NCBI RefSeq assembly: GCF_029937575.1
Contig: NZ_JAPYPS010000018.1
Span: 1 to 64,000, forward strand
Direction of reading: 5' to 3'
Origin: Nocardioides sp.
Lineage (GTDB): Bacteria; Actinomycetota; Actinomycetes; Propionibacteriales; Nocardioidaceae
Length of the DNA stretch: 64,000 nt
In this document: positions 8,738 through 17,419 of the stretch, in pieces
Numbering within the stretch: the stretch's first letter is position 1
Layout: every line of letters begins with the position of its first letter
Translations under genes and position numbers: made by a program
Notes under the pieces: generated by a model
The model's input: the letters and a program-made list of their open reading frames with translations, nothing else
What the model was told of the DNA's origin: nothing
The model's database searches: none

Positions 8738-10407
8738 GCGGGGGCTCCCTGGCTGGTGGCCTGCGTGGTGGCCGCGCCGGTCTGGTCGGCGAGGATCATC
8801 TCCTTGGCGCGGGGGTACTGCGCCTTGCCGGTGGCGTTGCGCGGGATCTCCGGCACGACCGTCAGGCTGCGGGGCAGCTTGTAGCCGGACAGGTGCTCGC
8901 GCAGGAAGGTGCGCAGCTCCTCGAGCTCCACGCTCGCTCCCTCGCGGGGCTGGACCACCGCGGCGACCGACTGCCCGTACTTCTCGTCGGGGATGCCGAC
9001 GACCAGGCAGTCGTAGACCGCCGGGTGGCGCTTGATCGACATCTCGACCTCCTCGGGGTAGACCTTCTCCCCGCCGGTGTTGACGCAGTTGGAGCCGCGG
9101 CCGAGCAGGGTGACCCGGTTGCCTTCCTCGATGCGCGCGAAGTCGCCGGGCACCGAGTAGCGCTCGCCGTCGACCTCGAGGAACGTCTTGGCCGACTTCT
9201 CCGGGTCCTTGTAGTAGCCCACCGGCACCGAGCCTCCGCGCCCGAGGCGACCGATCTTGCCGACGCTGGTGGCCAGGTCGTAGGGCCGGTCGTCGTCGTC
9301 GAGCACCACGCTGCTGGGACCGAGCCCGACCACGGGGCCGTCGGAGCTGATCGCGTCCTTGTCCTGCATGCCCATGCCCTGGAAGCCCGTCTCGGTGGCG
9401 CCCACGGAGTCGGTGAAGACGGCGTTGGTGAACTCCGACATCCACCGCTCCTTGACGGGCGGGCTGAAGATCGCTGCGCTGCTGGAGATGGCGAACAGGC
9501 TCGAGCCGTCGTACGGCGTGCCGGTCGCCTTCTTCCGCTCGTACTCCTCGATCAGCGGTCGTGCCATCGCGTCGCCGGTCATGAAGATCAGCTGGACCTT
9601 GTCGTCGTTGATGATCTCCCACGTGCGCTGGGGGTCGAACTTGGGCTCGAGGATCGTCAGGTGACCCGCGAACAGGTGCATCAGCAACCCGGCCTGGGCG
9701 CCACCGTGCATCAGGGGGCTGAGCGGGAAGGTCGTCATCCGGCCGTCCAGCTTGGCCTGCTCGGACTGGTCGAACTCCGAGAGCGGCTCTCCGGTGTAGA
9801 AGTCGATCCCACCGCCGAGCACGCGCCAGAAGTCCTCGTGGCGCCACATGACGCCCTTCGGGAAGCCGGTCGTCCCGCCGGTGTAGATGATGTGCAGGTC
9901 GTCGGCCGAGCGCTCGGCGAAGTCGCGCTCGGGGCTCTGGTCGGCGATCGCGTCGGCGTACTCCACGCCGCCGTACGACGACAGGTCGGCATCGTTGGTC
10001 GGGTCCAGGATGTCGGGGAACGACACGAACGTCTTCAGCTGGGGATGGTTCGGGGCGCAGGCGGCCACGAGGGGCGCGTAGGAGCGCTCGTGGATCAGCG
10101 CGACGACGTCGGCGTTCTCGAAGAGGTAGTTGAGCTCGCCCTCGACGTAGCGGAAGTTGACGTTGATCGTGACTGCGCGGATCTTGACCGTCGCCAGGAC
10201 AGCGACGACGTGCTCGACGCTGTTCTTGGCGTAGATCGCCACGTGGTCGCCGGGTTGGACGCCCTGGGCGGCGAGGTAGTGGGCGAGCCGGTTGGCGTCT
10301 GCCTCCAGCTCCGCGTAGGTGACGACCCGGTCGCCCACCTTGACGGCGGGCTTGTCCGGGGCTGCGTCGACGGCGTGCTCGAAGAGGTCTGCGATGTTCA
10401 GGGCCAC
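8734..10407 (-). CDS. fadD19: Steroid-CoA ligase FadD19-like
   Basis: The product is 557 aa, an AMP-forming acyl-CoA synthetase. FadD19 activates the C26 carboxylate of the sterol side chain and is needed for C24-branched sterols in Rhodococcus. Motifs are [15 protein letters not shown] (P-loop), [12 protein letters not shown], the hinge stretch around [26 protein letters not shown], and the C-terminal catalytic Lys in [13 protein letters not shown]. The start is a GTG only 6 nt after the -10 box TAGTCT (10414-10419), so the transcript is probably leaderless. It diverges from echA19 over one operator, as in the mycobacterial fadD19/echA19 pair. Confidence 0.9.
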   Translation of the reverse strand: MALNIADLFEHAVDAAPDKPAVKVGDRVVTYAELEADANRLAHYLAAQGVQPGDHVAIYAKNSVEHVVAVLATVKIRAVTINVNFRYVEGELNYLFENADVVALIHERSYAPLVAACAPNHPQLKTFVSFPDILDPTNDADLSSYGGVEYADAIADQSPERDFAERSADDLHIIYTGGTTGFPKGVMWRHEDFWRVLGGGIDFYTGEPLSEFDQSEQAKLDGRMTTFPLSPLMHGGAQAGLLMHLFAGHLTILEPKFDPQRTWEIINDDKVQLIFMTGDAMARPLIEEYERKKATGTPYDGSSLFAISSSAAIFSPPVKERWMSEFTNAVFTDSVGATETGFQGMGMQDKDAISSDGPVVGLGPSSVVLDDDDRPYDLATSVGKIGRLGRGGSVPVGYYKDPEKSAKTFLEVDGERYSVPGDFARIEEGNRVTLLGRGSNCVNTGGEKVYPEEVEMSIKRHPAVYDCLVVGIPDEKYGQSVAAVVQPREGASVELEELRTFLREHLSGYKLPRSLTVVPEIPRNATGKAQYPRAKEMILADQTGAATTQATSQGAPA

Positions 10408-10418
10408 GCCGCGAGACT

Positions 10419-10430
10419 AGAACACGTTCT
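10419..10430. promoter_or_regulatory. KstR-type operator between fadD19 and echA19
   Basis: AGAACACGTTCT is a perfect match to the KstR core. Its left edge touches the minus-strand -10 box TAGTCT of fadD19, and it sits about 10 nt upstream of TACCGT (10441-10446), the probable -10 of echA19. Both start codons follow their -10 boxes by 6-8 nt, which fits leaderless messages under joint repression. Confidence 0.88.
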
Positions 10431-10454
10431 TGTTTTTCGCTACCGTCTCGCGAC

Positions 10455-11273
10455 ATGACCGAAACCGCAGCCGACTCCACCTCCCACGAAGCTCCGCACT
10501 GCCTGGTCGAGCAGGTCGGCCACACCCTCGTGGTGACCATGAATCGCCCGGAGGCGCGCAATGCGCTGTCCGGGGACATGCTCGCGATCATGAGCGACGC
10601 ATGGGACAGGGTGAACTCCGACGACTCCATCCGGGTCTGCATCCTGACCGGGGCCGGCGGGTACTTCTGCGCCGGTGCCGACCTGAAGGCGATGAACGCC
10701 AAGCCGCCGAGCGACAGCTTCGAGTCGGGCGAGTTCGACCCCTCGGTGATCAAGTCGCTGCTCAAGGGATTTCGCCTCACCAAGCCACTGATCGCCGCGG
10801 TCGAGGGGCCGGCGGTGGCCGGCGGGACCGAGATCCTGCAGGGCACCGACATCCGCGTCGCCGGCGAGTCCGCGAAGTTCGGCGTCGCCGAGGCGCGCTG
10901 GAGCCTCTACCCGATGGGTGGCTCGGCCGTCCGGCTGATCCGCCAGATGCCCTACACCGTGGCCGCGGAGCTGTTGCTGACCGGCCGCACCATGAAGGCT
11001 CCGGAGGCCAAGGAGGTCGGCCTCATCGGGCACGTCGTGCCCGACGGGGAGGCGCTGGCGAAGGCGCACGAGATCGCCGACGCGATCGCGGCCAACGGGC
11101 CGGTCGCCGTCCAGGCGATCCTCAGGACGATGCGTGACTCCGAGGGCAAGCACGAGGACGACTGCTGGGCTGACGACGCGAAGGTCGGCGCCGCGGTCTT
11201 CGCCTCCGACGACGCGAAGGAGGGCCCGCGGGCGTTCCTGGAGAAGCGCAAGCCCGAGTTCACCGGCCACTGA
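10455..11273 (+). CDS. echA19: Enoyl-CoA hydratase EchA19-like
   Basis: The product is 272 aa, a crotonase-fold enzyme. EchA19 hydrates the alpha-beta-unsaturated side-chain CoA produced by the FadE enzymes. The oxyanion-hole segment is [13 protein letters not shown]. The active-site region is [18 protein letters not shown] followed by [15 protein letters not shown], where the two crotonase Glu positions (GTE and AEA) are retained. The ATG follows TACCGT by 8 nt, so the message is probably leaderless. It is the first gene of a short plus-strand unit divergent from fadD19 and converges with an unrecognised gene 82 nt downstream. Confidence 0.88.
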   Translation: MTETAADSTSHEAPHCLVEQVGHTLVVTMNRPEARNALSGDMLAIMSDAWDRVNSDDSIRVCILTGAGGYFCAGADLKAMNAKPPSDSFESGEFDPSVIKSLLKGFRLTKPLIAAVEGPAVAGGTEILQGTDIRVAGESAKFGVAEARWSLYPMGGSAVRLIRQMPYTVAAELLLTGRTMKAPEAKEVGLIGHVVPDGEALAKAHEIADAIAANGPVAVQAILRTMRDSEGKHEDDCWADDAKVGAAVFASDDAKEGPRAFLEKRKPEFTGH

Positions 11274-11355
11274 CACCGACGACCGGGTTTCCGGGCGCGG
11301 CGTTCCGGAGAGGATCCTCGCCATGGCCTCCCTGGCCGTCTCCGGGCCGGCGGTC

Positions 11356-12588
11356 TCAGACGGGGAAGAGCGGGAGGGATCGCCGCGGCTCGAACTCGAA
11401 CCTCGCCCCGGTGCTGAACCTCGTCACCGCCACCTCGCCCGCCTCCGGAGCCGGCTCGTGACGTCGTACGACGGTGAGGTCCCACGTCTCCTGCGAGCCG
11501 GTCACCTCGACGTCCAGGTAGGGGTCCACGGCGCGTACGGCGGCCTGGAGGGGCGCGGTGCGACCGGGTCCGCACAGCGCGATCCACCCACCGTCGGCGG
11601 CCGCGTCCGATGGCATGACCGCCAGCGTCGCTGCACCGGATCCGCCCTCCTCGCCACCGGTGTAGACCACGGGGTTGAAGAGCGGCAGCAGGGCCAGAGC
11701 GCGTGCTGCCCCGGCCTCGTCCGCAGGCAGGGCCAGCGCACGGTGGAGCCGCTCGGCGGCGATGCCGGCGATCCCGACCAGCTGCTTGGTGCAGATCTCC
11801 TGCGCCTGCTCCGACGATGCGGCCCGCTTGGCCACCGCGATCCCGAAGGAGAGGTTGAGCAGATGCATCTGCAGGCACACCTCGTCGGCGATGCGCACCA
11901 GCGCGGCGTGCGAGAACGCCGCGAAGTCGAGGTCGTCGACGAGGGGCCCGGCGTAGTCGTCGAGCCCGCCCCCACCCGGGACGATCGGGTCCAGCGCAAC
12001 TGTCACGGCGCGCTTGGGCTCGACCTCGTAGTACGGCGGCAGGGGGGTCACCGGCTCGTGCGCCTCGTCGATCACGACGGTCCAGCGGCAGTGCGGGTGC
12101 TGATCGGTGGAGGCACGAGGCGGTCGGTGGATCGGCCGCACCTGGGCCTTGGCGTTCGTCGCCACCGCCGTGGCGTCGAACGTGGGGTCCTCGATGTCGT
12201 GGCACATCGAGCGGACGTAGTCCTCCCCCATCGGCTCGACGTCCATCAACGCACCGCAGTGGTCCAGCCAGAACTCCCCGTGCCAGGGGTCGGTGACCGC
12301 GTAGCGGAAGTCCATGAACTGGGGCGGTGCGCCGATGTCGAGCTGGAGTCCCTTGAAGATCGTGACCACGTCGGTGCCCTCGTAGCCCAGCGCGCGCTGC
12401 ATCCGGCGCGTGTAGAAGGGAGAGGAGCCCGCCCACTCCTCGATGGCGATCTGCGCCATCTCCTCGCGGCCGAAGGCCGAGATGCACCAGGCCATGCCGG
12501 ATCGGTCGATGAGCTGGCCGATCAGGAGCAGCTCGGGGACGAGCGTCGCGAGCTCGTCGCGGGTCAGAGATGCGTAGCGACTGGTCAC
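11356..12588 (-). CDS. Unrecognised 410-aa protein in the sterol island
   Basis: I do not recognise this family. The protein is soluble, with no signal peptide or membrane segment. Clusters of His, Cys, Asp and Trp stand out: DPWHGEFWLDHCGALMDVEP, DYVRSMCHDIEDPTFDAT and HPHCRWTVVID, all in the first half, which could form a metal or ligand site. The GTG start has AGGA about 10 nt upstream. It lies between echA19 (convergent) and an acyl-CoA synthetase gene on the same strand. In mycobacteria an uncharacterised gene (Rv3517) also follows echA19, but whether the two are related cannot be judged here. A palindrome upstream may control it separately from KstR. Confidence 0.75.
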   Translation of the reverse strand: MTSRYASLTRDELATLVPELLLIGQLIDRSGMAWCISAFGREEMAQIAIEEWAGSSPFYTRRMQRALGYEGTDVVTIFKGLQLDIGAPPQFMDFRYAVTDPWHGEFWLDHCGALMDVEPMGEDYVRSMCHDIEDPTFDATAVATNAKAQVRPIHRPPRASTDQHPHCRWTVVIDEAHEPVTPLPPYYEVEPKRAVTVALDPIVPGGGGLDDYAGPLVDDLDFAAFSHAALVRIADEVCLQMHLLNLSFGIAVAKRAASSEQAQEICTKQLVGIAGIAAERLHRALALPADEAGAARALALLPLFNPVVYTGGEEGGSGAATLAVMPSDAAADGGWIALCGPGRTAPLQAAVRAVDPYLDVEVTGSQETWDLTVVRRHEPAPEAGEVAVTRFSTGARFEFEPRRSLPLFPV

Positions 12589-12618
12589 ACCACGATCCTC
12601 ACGCGTTCCGACAGGTGA

Positions 12619-12633
12619 GTCAACAGTGTTGAC
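12619..12633. promoter_or_regulatory. Palindrome GTCAACAGTGTTGAC, possible operator
   Basis: This is a perfect inverted repeat with arms GTCAAC/GTTGAC and a 3-nt centre, 30 nt upstream of the 410-aa gene. On the minus strand it contains TTGACT, which can serve as a -35 element. The size and symmetry suit a TetR- or GntR-type dimer. It does not match the KstR core. Confidence 0.5.
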
Positions 12634-12639
12634 CTCCGG

Positions 12640-14283
12640 TCAGCCGACAGAGCGCTCACCAGTCCAGTACTGGGCGCGCAGGGCTTTCTTGTCCGGCTTG
12701 CCCAGACCCGTCAGCGGAAGGGCGTCGGTGGCGATGACCTGCTTCGGCGACTGCACCGAGCCCTTGCGCTGCTTGACCATGTCCTGGATCTCGGCGACGA
12801 CCTCGTCGGTCAGGTCGTGCCCGTCGCGCAGGACGACGATCGCGGTGACCGCCTCGCCGAACTTCTCGTGCGGCGTCCCGATCACGCCGACCTGGGCGAT
12901 CGCGGGGTGCTCGGCGACGACGTCCTCGACCTCGCGCGGGAAGACGTTGAAGCCGCCCGTGACGATCATGTCCTTGGTGCGGTCGACGATGTACCAGAAG
13001 CCGTCCTCGTCCTCGCGCGCGATGTCGCCGGTGTGCATCCACCCGTCGCGGAAGGTCTCCGCGGTCTCCTCGGGGAGGTTCCAGTAGCCACCGGCGAGCA
13101 AGGAGCCGGACACGCAGATCTCGCCCGGCTCCCCGACCGGCACCTCGTTGCCGTCCTCGTCGAGCAGTGCCGTGCGGATAAAGGCCGACGGGCGCCCGCA
13201 GGAGGCGAGTCTCTCGTCGCCACCGGTGACGTGGTCGGCGCGACTGAGGTAGGTGATCACCATCGGCGCCTCGGACTGACCGTAGTACTGCGCGAAGATC
13301 GGTCCGAAGCGGTCGATGGCCTCCTTGAGCCGCACCGGGTTGATCGCCGAGGCACCGTAGTAGACGGTCTCCAGGGAGCTCAGGTCGCGGGTGTGCGAGT
13401 CGGGGTGGTCCATCAGGGCGTAGAGCATCGACGGCACCAGCATGGTGGCGGTGATCCTCTGCTCCTCGATCGTGCGCAGGACCTCGGCCGGGTCGAAGCG
13501 CGAGAGCACGTGCAGCGTGCCGCCCTTGATCACGGTCGGCACGAAGAAGGCCGCGCCGGCGTGCGACAACGGCGTGCACATCAGGAACTTCGGGTTCTCC
13601 GGCCACTCCCACTCGGCGAGCTGGATCTGACTCATCGTGTTCATCGCCGCCGACGTGCCGATCACGCCCTTGGGCTTGCCCGTCGTCCCGCCCGTGTAGG
13701 TGATCGAGACGATGTGGTCGGGCGGGAGGAGCTTGGCGGTCAGCGGTTGCGCGTCGTACTCCGCCGCCTTGGCCACCAGGTCGACGCCGACGCCTGCGAG
13801 CGCCTCGGGGACCGGCCCGATGGTGAGGACCTGGGTCAGCCCGGGACACTTCTCGAGCAGCTCGAGGGCCCGCTCGGTGAAGTAGGGGTCGATGATCAGG
13901 AACGTGATGCCAGCGTCGTTGATCACGTAGGCGTGGTCGTCGGCGGAGCCGAGGGGGTGCAACGACGTACGGCGGTAGCCCTGGGTCTGGCCGGACCCGA
14001 GGATGTAGAGCACCTCGGGGCGGTTCAGCGCGAGCAGCGCCCCGTGCGTCCCCGTGCCCGCGCCGAGGGCCTCGAAGGCCTGCACGTAGCGACTCATCTG
14101 CTCCGCGGTCTCGCCGCCGGTGAGCGTCGTGTCCCCGAGGTACATCACCGGCTTGTCGTGATGGCGCTTGAGCGCCGCGACCATCAGGTTGCCGTTGTGG
14201 GTGGGGGTGCGCATCGTCTCGGCCGACGCCTGGTGCGTCGCAGACGGCGAGGCTGATGCGGGACGGTCGTCAGTGGTCGTCAT
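12640..14283 (-). CDS. Acyl-CoA synthetase (FadD8-like)
   Basis: The product is 547 aa, an ANL-superfamily ligase distinct from the FadD17 and FadD19 homologues in the window. Motifs are ITYTGGTTGKPKGVIG, QYYGQSEAPMVITYL, GWMHTGDIAREDEDGFWYIVDRTKD split over positions 420-445, and the C-terminal LPLTGLGKPDKKALR with the catalytic Lys. I chose the ATG at 14283 because it lies 7 nt after TAGTCT (14291-14296), the same leaderless layout as fadD19. A GTG 36 nt upstream would place the start inside the operator. KstR-type control implies a sterol-derived acid as substrate; which one is unknown. Confidence 0.85.
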   Translation of the reverse strand: MTTTDDRPASASPSATHQASAETMRTPTHNGNLMVAALKRHHDKPVMYLGDTTLTGGETAEQMSRYVQAFEALGAGTGTHGALLALNRPEVLYILGSGQTQGYRRTSLHPLGSADDHAYVINDAGITFLIIDPYFTERALELLEKCPGLTQVLTIGPVPEALAGVGVDLVAKAAEYDAQPLTAKLLPPDHIVSITYTGGTTGKPKGVIGTSAAMNTMSQIQLAEWEWPENPKFLMCTPLSHAGAAFFVPTVIKGGTLHVLSRFDPAEVLRTIEEQRITATMLVPSMLYALMDHPDSHTRDLSSLETVYYGASAINPVRLKEAIDRFGPIFAQYYGQSEAPMVITYLSRADHVTGGDERLASCGRPSAFIRTALLDEDGNEVPVGEPGEICVSGSLLAGGYWNLPEETAETFRDGWMHTGDIAREDEDGFWYIVDRTKDMIVTGGFNVFPREVEDVVAEHPAIAQVGVIGTPHEKFGEAVTAIVVLRDGHDLTDEVVAEIQDMVKQRKGSVQSPKQVIATDALPLTGLGKPDKKALRAQYWTGERSVG

Positions 14284-14295
14284 GCCGCCGAGACT

Positions 14296-14307
14296 AGAAC
14301 GTGTTGC
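14296..14307. promoter_or_regulatory. KstR-type operator upstream of the FadD8-like gene
   Basis: AGAACGTGTTGC keeps AAC-NN-GTT but loses the last two symmetric bases, so it is slightly degenerate. It overlaps the -10 box TAGTCT (14291-14296, minus strand) of the acyl-CoA synthetase gene. Confidence 0.8.
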
Positions 14308-14338
14308 AGTTTCTGTCACGGGTCACGACCCGTCACCT

Positions 14339-14911
14339 TCAGAGCAGGCGTTGCAGCGCCGGGACCGCCTCGGTCGGGATCTTGGCAGGGATGCCGACCC
14401 CGATCGCGTGCAGACTCCAGTCGGGTGCCCGTCGCACGAGCTCGGCGATGACCAACCCGGTCTCCTTGACCGCGACGGTCAGCCGGAAGCGGGCGAGCTC
14501 GACCGCCGCCTCGTTGTCGGTGACCACGCGGCAGTAGGCGTTGTCGGTCCACTCGAGGCTGTGTCCGGCGTAGCTGCTGACGAGCAGAAAGATCCGGTCC
14601 ACCTTGGCGTAGACCTTGTCGAGGTCCACCAGGATGGTCTCGTCGTCCCCCACCCCCGAGCCGGACCGGTTGTCGCCCTGGTGCACCACGGAGCCGTCAC
14701 GAGTCGACAGGTTGTTGTAGAAGGCCAGGTCGAAGAGCTTGCCGTCGGCGAACTGGATGGCCGAGGCGTCCAGGTCGATCTCGGGCGCTCCGGTGCCGAT
14801 GAAGCCGCCGGTACGCGACTTGTCCCACCCGATCCCCAGGCGCAACCGTCGGGGGTGCGCACCGTCCTCGGTCGCCAGGTCTGTCTCTTGGTCCTTGCTC
14901 AGCTCGATCAC
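14339..14911 (-). CDS. TerD-family protein
   Basis: The product is 190 aa, a TerD/stress-protein family beta sandwich that usually binds calcium. Typical motifs are RLRLGIGWD near residue 25, DLDASAIQF, and the acidic GSGVGDDETILVDLDKV. TerD proteins are linked to tellurite, phage and membrane-stress responses in clusters with other ter genes, but here it stands alone. The GTG start lies 7 nt after TACGTT, so the message is likely leaderless. It has no obvious functional link to the sterol genes around it. Confidence 0.85.
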   Translation of the reverse strand: MIELSKDQETDLATEDGAHPRRLRLGIGWDKSRTGGFIGTGAPEIDLDASAIQFADGKLFDLAFYNNLSTRDGSVVHQGDNRSGSGVGDDETILVDLDKVYAKVDRIFLLVSSYAGHSLEWTDNAYCRVVTDNEAAVELARFRLTVAVKETGLVIAELVRRAPDWSLHAIGVGIPAKIPTEAVPALQRLL

Positions 14912-14982
14912 GCCGTCGAACGTACTCCGGCTCTCCAGGCGCGGTGCGCGTCTGGGTCAGGGTTGGTCCTGGCGGTCACCCG

Positions 14983-15009
14983 GGGGTGGGCCGCGCGCGG
15001 CCCCACCCC
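14983..15009. terminator. GC-rich hairpin upstream of terD
   Basis: GGGGTGGGCCGCG pairs with CGCGGCCCCACCCC with one bulge and almost no loop. It lies between the oxidoreductase gene and terD, both on the minus strand, and is a candidate terminator without a U tract. Confidence 0.45.
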
Positions 15010-15239
15010 ATCAGTCACAGAGGCCACAAGGTCTGGTCGGTTGGGCAGAAACGACACGAAAACGGCCTGAAACCTGTCGTATGCGCCCACTGGATGAGGC
15101 GATGTGAGTCATGTGCCGGGTGTGGCGTCCGCGCATGCGGCGGCGCGAGCTTGCTCGTGCCGTCAGCGCGTCGACCAGTCGACCGGGAGAGGCTCGCAGT
15201 CAACGGATGCCGAAGGCACCGCGAAGCGGGCGCCGCAGG

Positions 15240-15294
15240 CGATCCTTGACGGCGAGACCCGGTCGACTACGCGCGCGGGCGCCCCACCCACCAC
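15240..15294. repeat. Dispersed intergenic repeat, copy 1
   Basis: It shares about 50 of 55 positions with 47869-47923, including a 24-nt identical block that contains CTACGCGCGCGGGCGCCCC. Both copies lie in a gap between two minus-strand genes. The function is unknown. Confidence 0.75.
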
Positions 15295-15323
15295 GAACAA
15301 CACACCCACCCCGAACGCCGGCA

Positions 15324-16367
15324 TCACGCCAACAGTTCGGCCACCTTCCGGATCTCGTCGGCACCGTGGAAGCTGAGCATCAGCGTCGTCACGCCGGTCT
15401 CCTCCCAGGCGGCGACCTTCTCCTTGACCTCGCCCGGCTCACCGACGATGTGCATGTCGTCGACGAGGTCGTCGGGAATCAGTGCGGTCGCCTTGTCCTT
15501 CTCGCCGGCGAGATAGAGCTTCTGCACCTCGGCGGCGAGGTCCTCGTAGCCCATCCGGACGAAGACCTGGTTGTGGAAGTTTGCCTCGGCGGCCCCCATG
15601 CCGCCCATGTAGAGCGACACCACGCCCTTCATCCCGTCGATCACGGCCTTCTTCTCCGCAGCGCTCGAGACGATCTGGAGATGGCAGGTCGCGGCGATCT
15701 CGAAGTCCGCGCGGGTCCGGCGTGCGCCGGGTCGCGCGAAGCCCTTGTCGAGCCACGGCTGGTACATCCCGGCCGACTTCGGCGTGTAGAAGATCGGGAT
15801 CCAGCCGTCGGCGATCTCGGCGGTCTGCGCGACGTTCTTCGGGCCCTCGGCGCCGAGCCAGATCGGGATGTCGGGGCGCAACGGGTGCACGATCGGCTTG
15901 AGCGGCTTGCCGAGGCCGACCGAGCCCGCGCCGGTGAACGGCAGCGGGTAGTGCGGACCGTCGTTGGTCACCGGCGCCTCACGCGCCAAGACCTTGCGGA
16001 TGATGTCGACGACCTCCCGGGTCCGGGCCAACGGCTTGCTGAACGGCTGGCCGTACCAGCCCTCCACGACCTGCGGACCGCTCACCCCCATGCCGAGCAC
16101 GACCCGGCCGCCGCTGAGGTGGTCCAGCGTGAGGGCGTGCATGGCGATCGAGGCCGGCGAGCGACCCGACATCTGCACGATCGAGGTCCCGAGTCGCACC
16201 GTCGACGTCTCGCGACCCCACCACGTGAGGGGCGTGAACGCGTCCGATCCCCAGGCCTCCGCGGTGAAGATCGCGTCGAAGCCCGCCTCCTCCGCCGCCG
16301 CGACGAGTTCTCCGACGCCCTCGGGCGGTCCGGCCTGCCAGTAACCCAGCTGAAGTCCCAGTTTCAT
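15324..16367 (-). CDS. LLM-class F420-dependent oxidoreductase (Rv3520c-like)
   Basis: The product is 347 aa, a luciferase-like TIM-barrel oxidoreductase of the F420-dependent group. Visible features are MKLGLQLGYWQAG at the start, LTLDHLSGGRVVLGMGVSGPQV (positions about 90-110), and the DGWIPIFYTP segment. The mycobacterial counterpart Rv3520c lies in the same place between the sterol ligase and ltp genes; its exact substrate is not established. It diverges from the DUF35-ltp4-ltp3 operon over a perfect KstR-type palindrome. A possible minus-strand -10, TATCTC (16398-16403), touches that operator and leaves a leader of about 24 nt. Confidence 0.85.
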   Translation of the reverse strand: MKLGLQLGYWQAGPPEGVGELVAAAEEAGFDAIFTAEAWGSDAFTPLTWWGRETSTVRLGTSIVQMSGRSPASIAMHALTLDHLSGGRVVLGMGVSGPQVVEGWYGQPFSKPLARTREVVDIIRKVLAREAPVTNDGPHYPLPFTGAGSVGLGKPLKPIVHPLRPDIPIWLGAEGPKNVAQTAEIADGWIPIFYTPKSAGMYQPWLDKGFARPGARRTRADFEIAATCHLQIVSSAAEKKAVIDGMKGVVSLYMGGMGAAEANFHNQVFVRMGYEDLAAEVQKLYLAGEKDKATALIPDDLVDDMHIVGEPGEVKEKVAAWEETGVTTLMLSFHGADEIRKVAELLA

Positions 16368-16402
16368 GGTCCGTAGCCTGTCAGAAACCTTGCGGGCGAG
16401 AT

Positions 16403-16414
16403 AGAACGTGTTCT
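16403..16414. promoter_or_regulatory. KstR-type operator between the LLM gene and the DUF35-ltp operon
   Basis: TAGAACGTGTTCTA (16402-16415) is a perfect 14-nt palindrome and the best KstR match in the window. On the plus strand it runs into TAGTTT (16414-16419), 6 nt before the ATG of the DUF35 gene. On the minus strand it overlaps a possible -10 of the oxidoreductase gene. Confidence 0.9.
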
Positions 16415-16425
16415 AGTTTCGTCCC

Positions 16426-17406
16426 ATGGCTCGCACTCTCTCGGCGCCGGTGACCGTCGCCTTCGACTACACCCGCTCCACCGGCCCCGTGCTCGGCAGG
16501 TTCCTCACCGGGCTGCGTGACGGCGTGGTGGTCGGCGCGCGCACCTCGTCGGGCACCGTCGTCGTACCGCCGCCCGAGTACGACCCGGTGACCCACCAGC
16601 AGACCACCGACTTCGTCGAGGTCTCCCCCGCCGGCACGGTGACGTCGTGGTCGTGGGTGCCCGAGCCGGTCAAGGGTCAGCCCCTCGACCGTCCCTTCGC
16701 CTTCGCACTCGTCACCCTGGACGGCGCGGACGCTCCCCTGCTCCACGCGGTCGACGTGGCATCCCCGGAGGAGATGTCGACCGGCATGCGGGTGCAGGTC
16801 CGCTGGGCCGATGAGCGGGTCGGCCACATCACCGACATCGCCTGCTTCGAGCCCGCCGCCGAACGCGACGCAGTCGCGACCGAGCAGCCGAGATCCGGTG
16901 ACATGCCCGCCGACGCCGATGTGGACCCGGTCACGGGCATCATCACCCCCGTCGAGCTCGACTACGTCTACGCCGCCTCCCCCGAGGAGTCGGCCTTCTA
17001 CCGCGGCCTGGCCGAGGGCAGGATCGTCGGGCAACGCTGCCCGGCGTGCCACAAGGTCTACGTGCCGCCGCGCAGCGCGTGCCCCTCCGACGGGCAGCCG
17101 ACCTCCGAGGAGGTCGAGCTCTCCCACGAGGGCACGGTCACGACCTTCTGCGTGGTCAACGTGCCGTTCATGGGCCAGAAGATCACTCCGCCGTACGTCT
17201 CGGCCTACGTCCTGCTCGACGGCGCCGACATCGCCTTCCTGCACCTGATCCTCGACATCCCCGCCGACCAGGTGCGGATGGGCATGCGCGTCAAGGCGGT
17301 CTGGAAGCCCGAGGACGAGTGGGGCACCACGATCGAGAACATCAGCCACTTCAGTCCGACCGGAGACCCGGACGCGGACTACGAGACCTACAAGAACCAC
17401 CTCTGA
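16426..17406 (+). CDS. Double DUF35 OB-fold protein, partner of Ltp thiolase-like enzymes
   Basis: The product is 326 aa and contains two DUF35-like modules in tandem. The second (about 185-320) has the zinc-ribbon cysteines in CPACHKVYVPPRSACP followed by the OB fold. The first (about 10-145) aligns with it (VVGARTSSGTVVVPPP) but has no cysteines. DUF35 proteins bind acyl-CoA and pair with SCP-x thiolase-like enzymes, as ChsH2 does with the aldolase Ltp2. Here it opens an operon with ltp4 (14-nt gap) and ltp3, matching Rv3521-Rv3523. The ATG is 6 nt after TAGTTT, so the message is probably leaderless and KstR-controlled. Confidence 0.85.
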   Translation: MARTLSAPVTVAFDYTRSTGPVLGRFLTGLRDGVVVGARTSSGTVVVPPPEYDPVTHQQTTDFVEVSPAGTVTSWSWVPEPVKGQPLDRPFAFALVTLDGADAPLLHAVDVASPEEMSTGMRVQVRWADERVGHITDIACFEPAAERDAVATEQPRSGDMPADADVDPVTGIITPVELDYVYAASPEESAFYRGLAEGRIVGQRCPACHKVYVPPRSACPSDGQPTSEEVELSHEGTVTTFCVVNVPFMGQKITPPYVSAYVLLDGADIAFLHLILDIPADQVRMGMRVKAVWKPEDEWGTTIENISHFSPTGDPDADYETYKNHL

Positions 17407-17419
17407 GGGGCCTGAAGAG

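Larger units (their letters stand above)
14912..15323. other. 412-nt intergenic region
   Basis: I see no credible gene here. From left to right it holds the terD promoter, a GC-rich hairpin at 14983-15009, about 220 nt of ordinary sequence, and one copy of a dispersed repeat at 15240-15294 next to the end of the F420-type oxidoreductase gene. Confidence 0.6.

Noticed and set aside
7628..10852. A very long minus-strand frame that seems to fuse the flavoprotein to upstream coding sequence
   Set aside because: Only the last 369 codons encode the flavoprotein. The rest is a shadow of fadD19 and echA19 in another frame.
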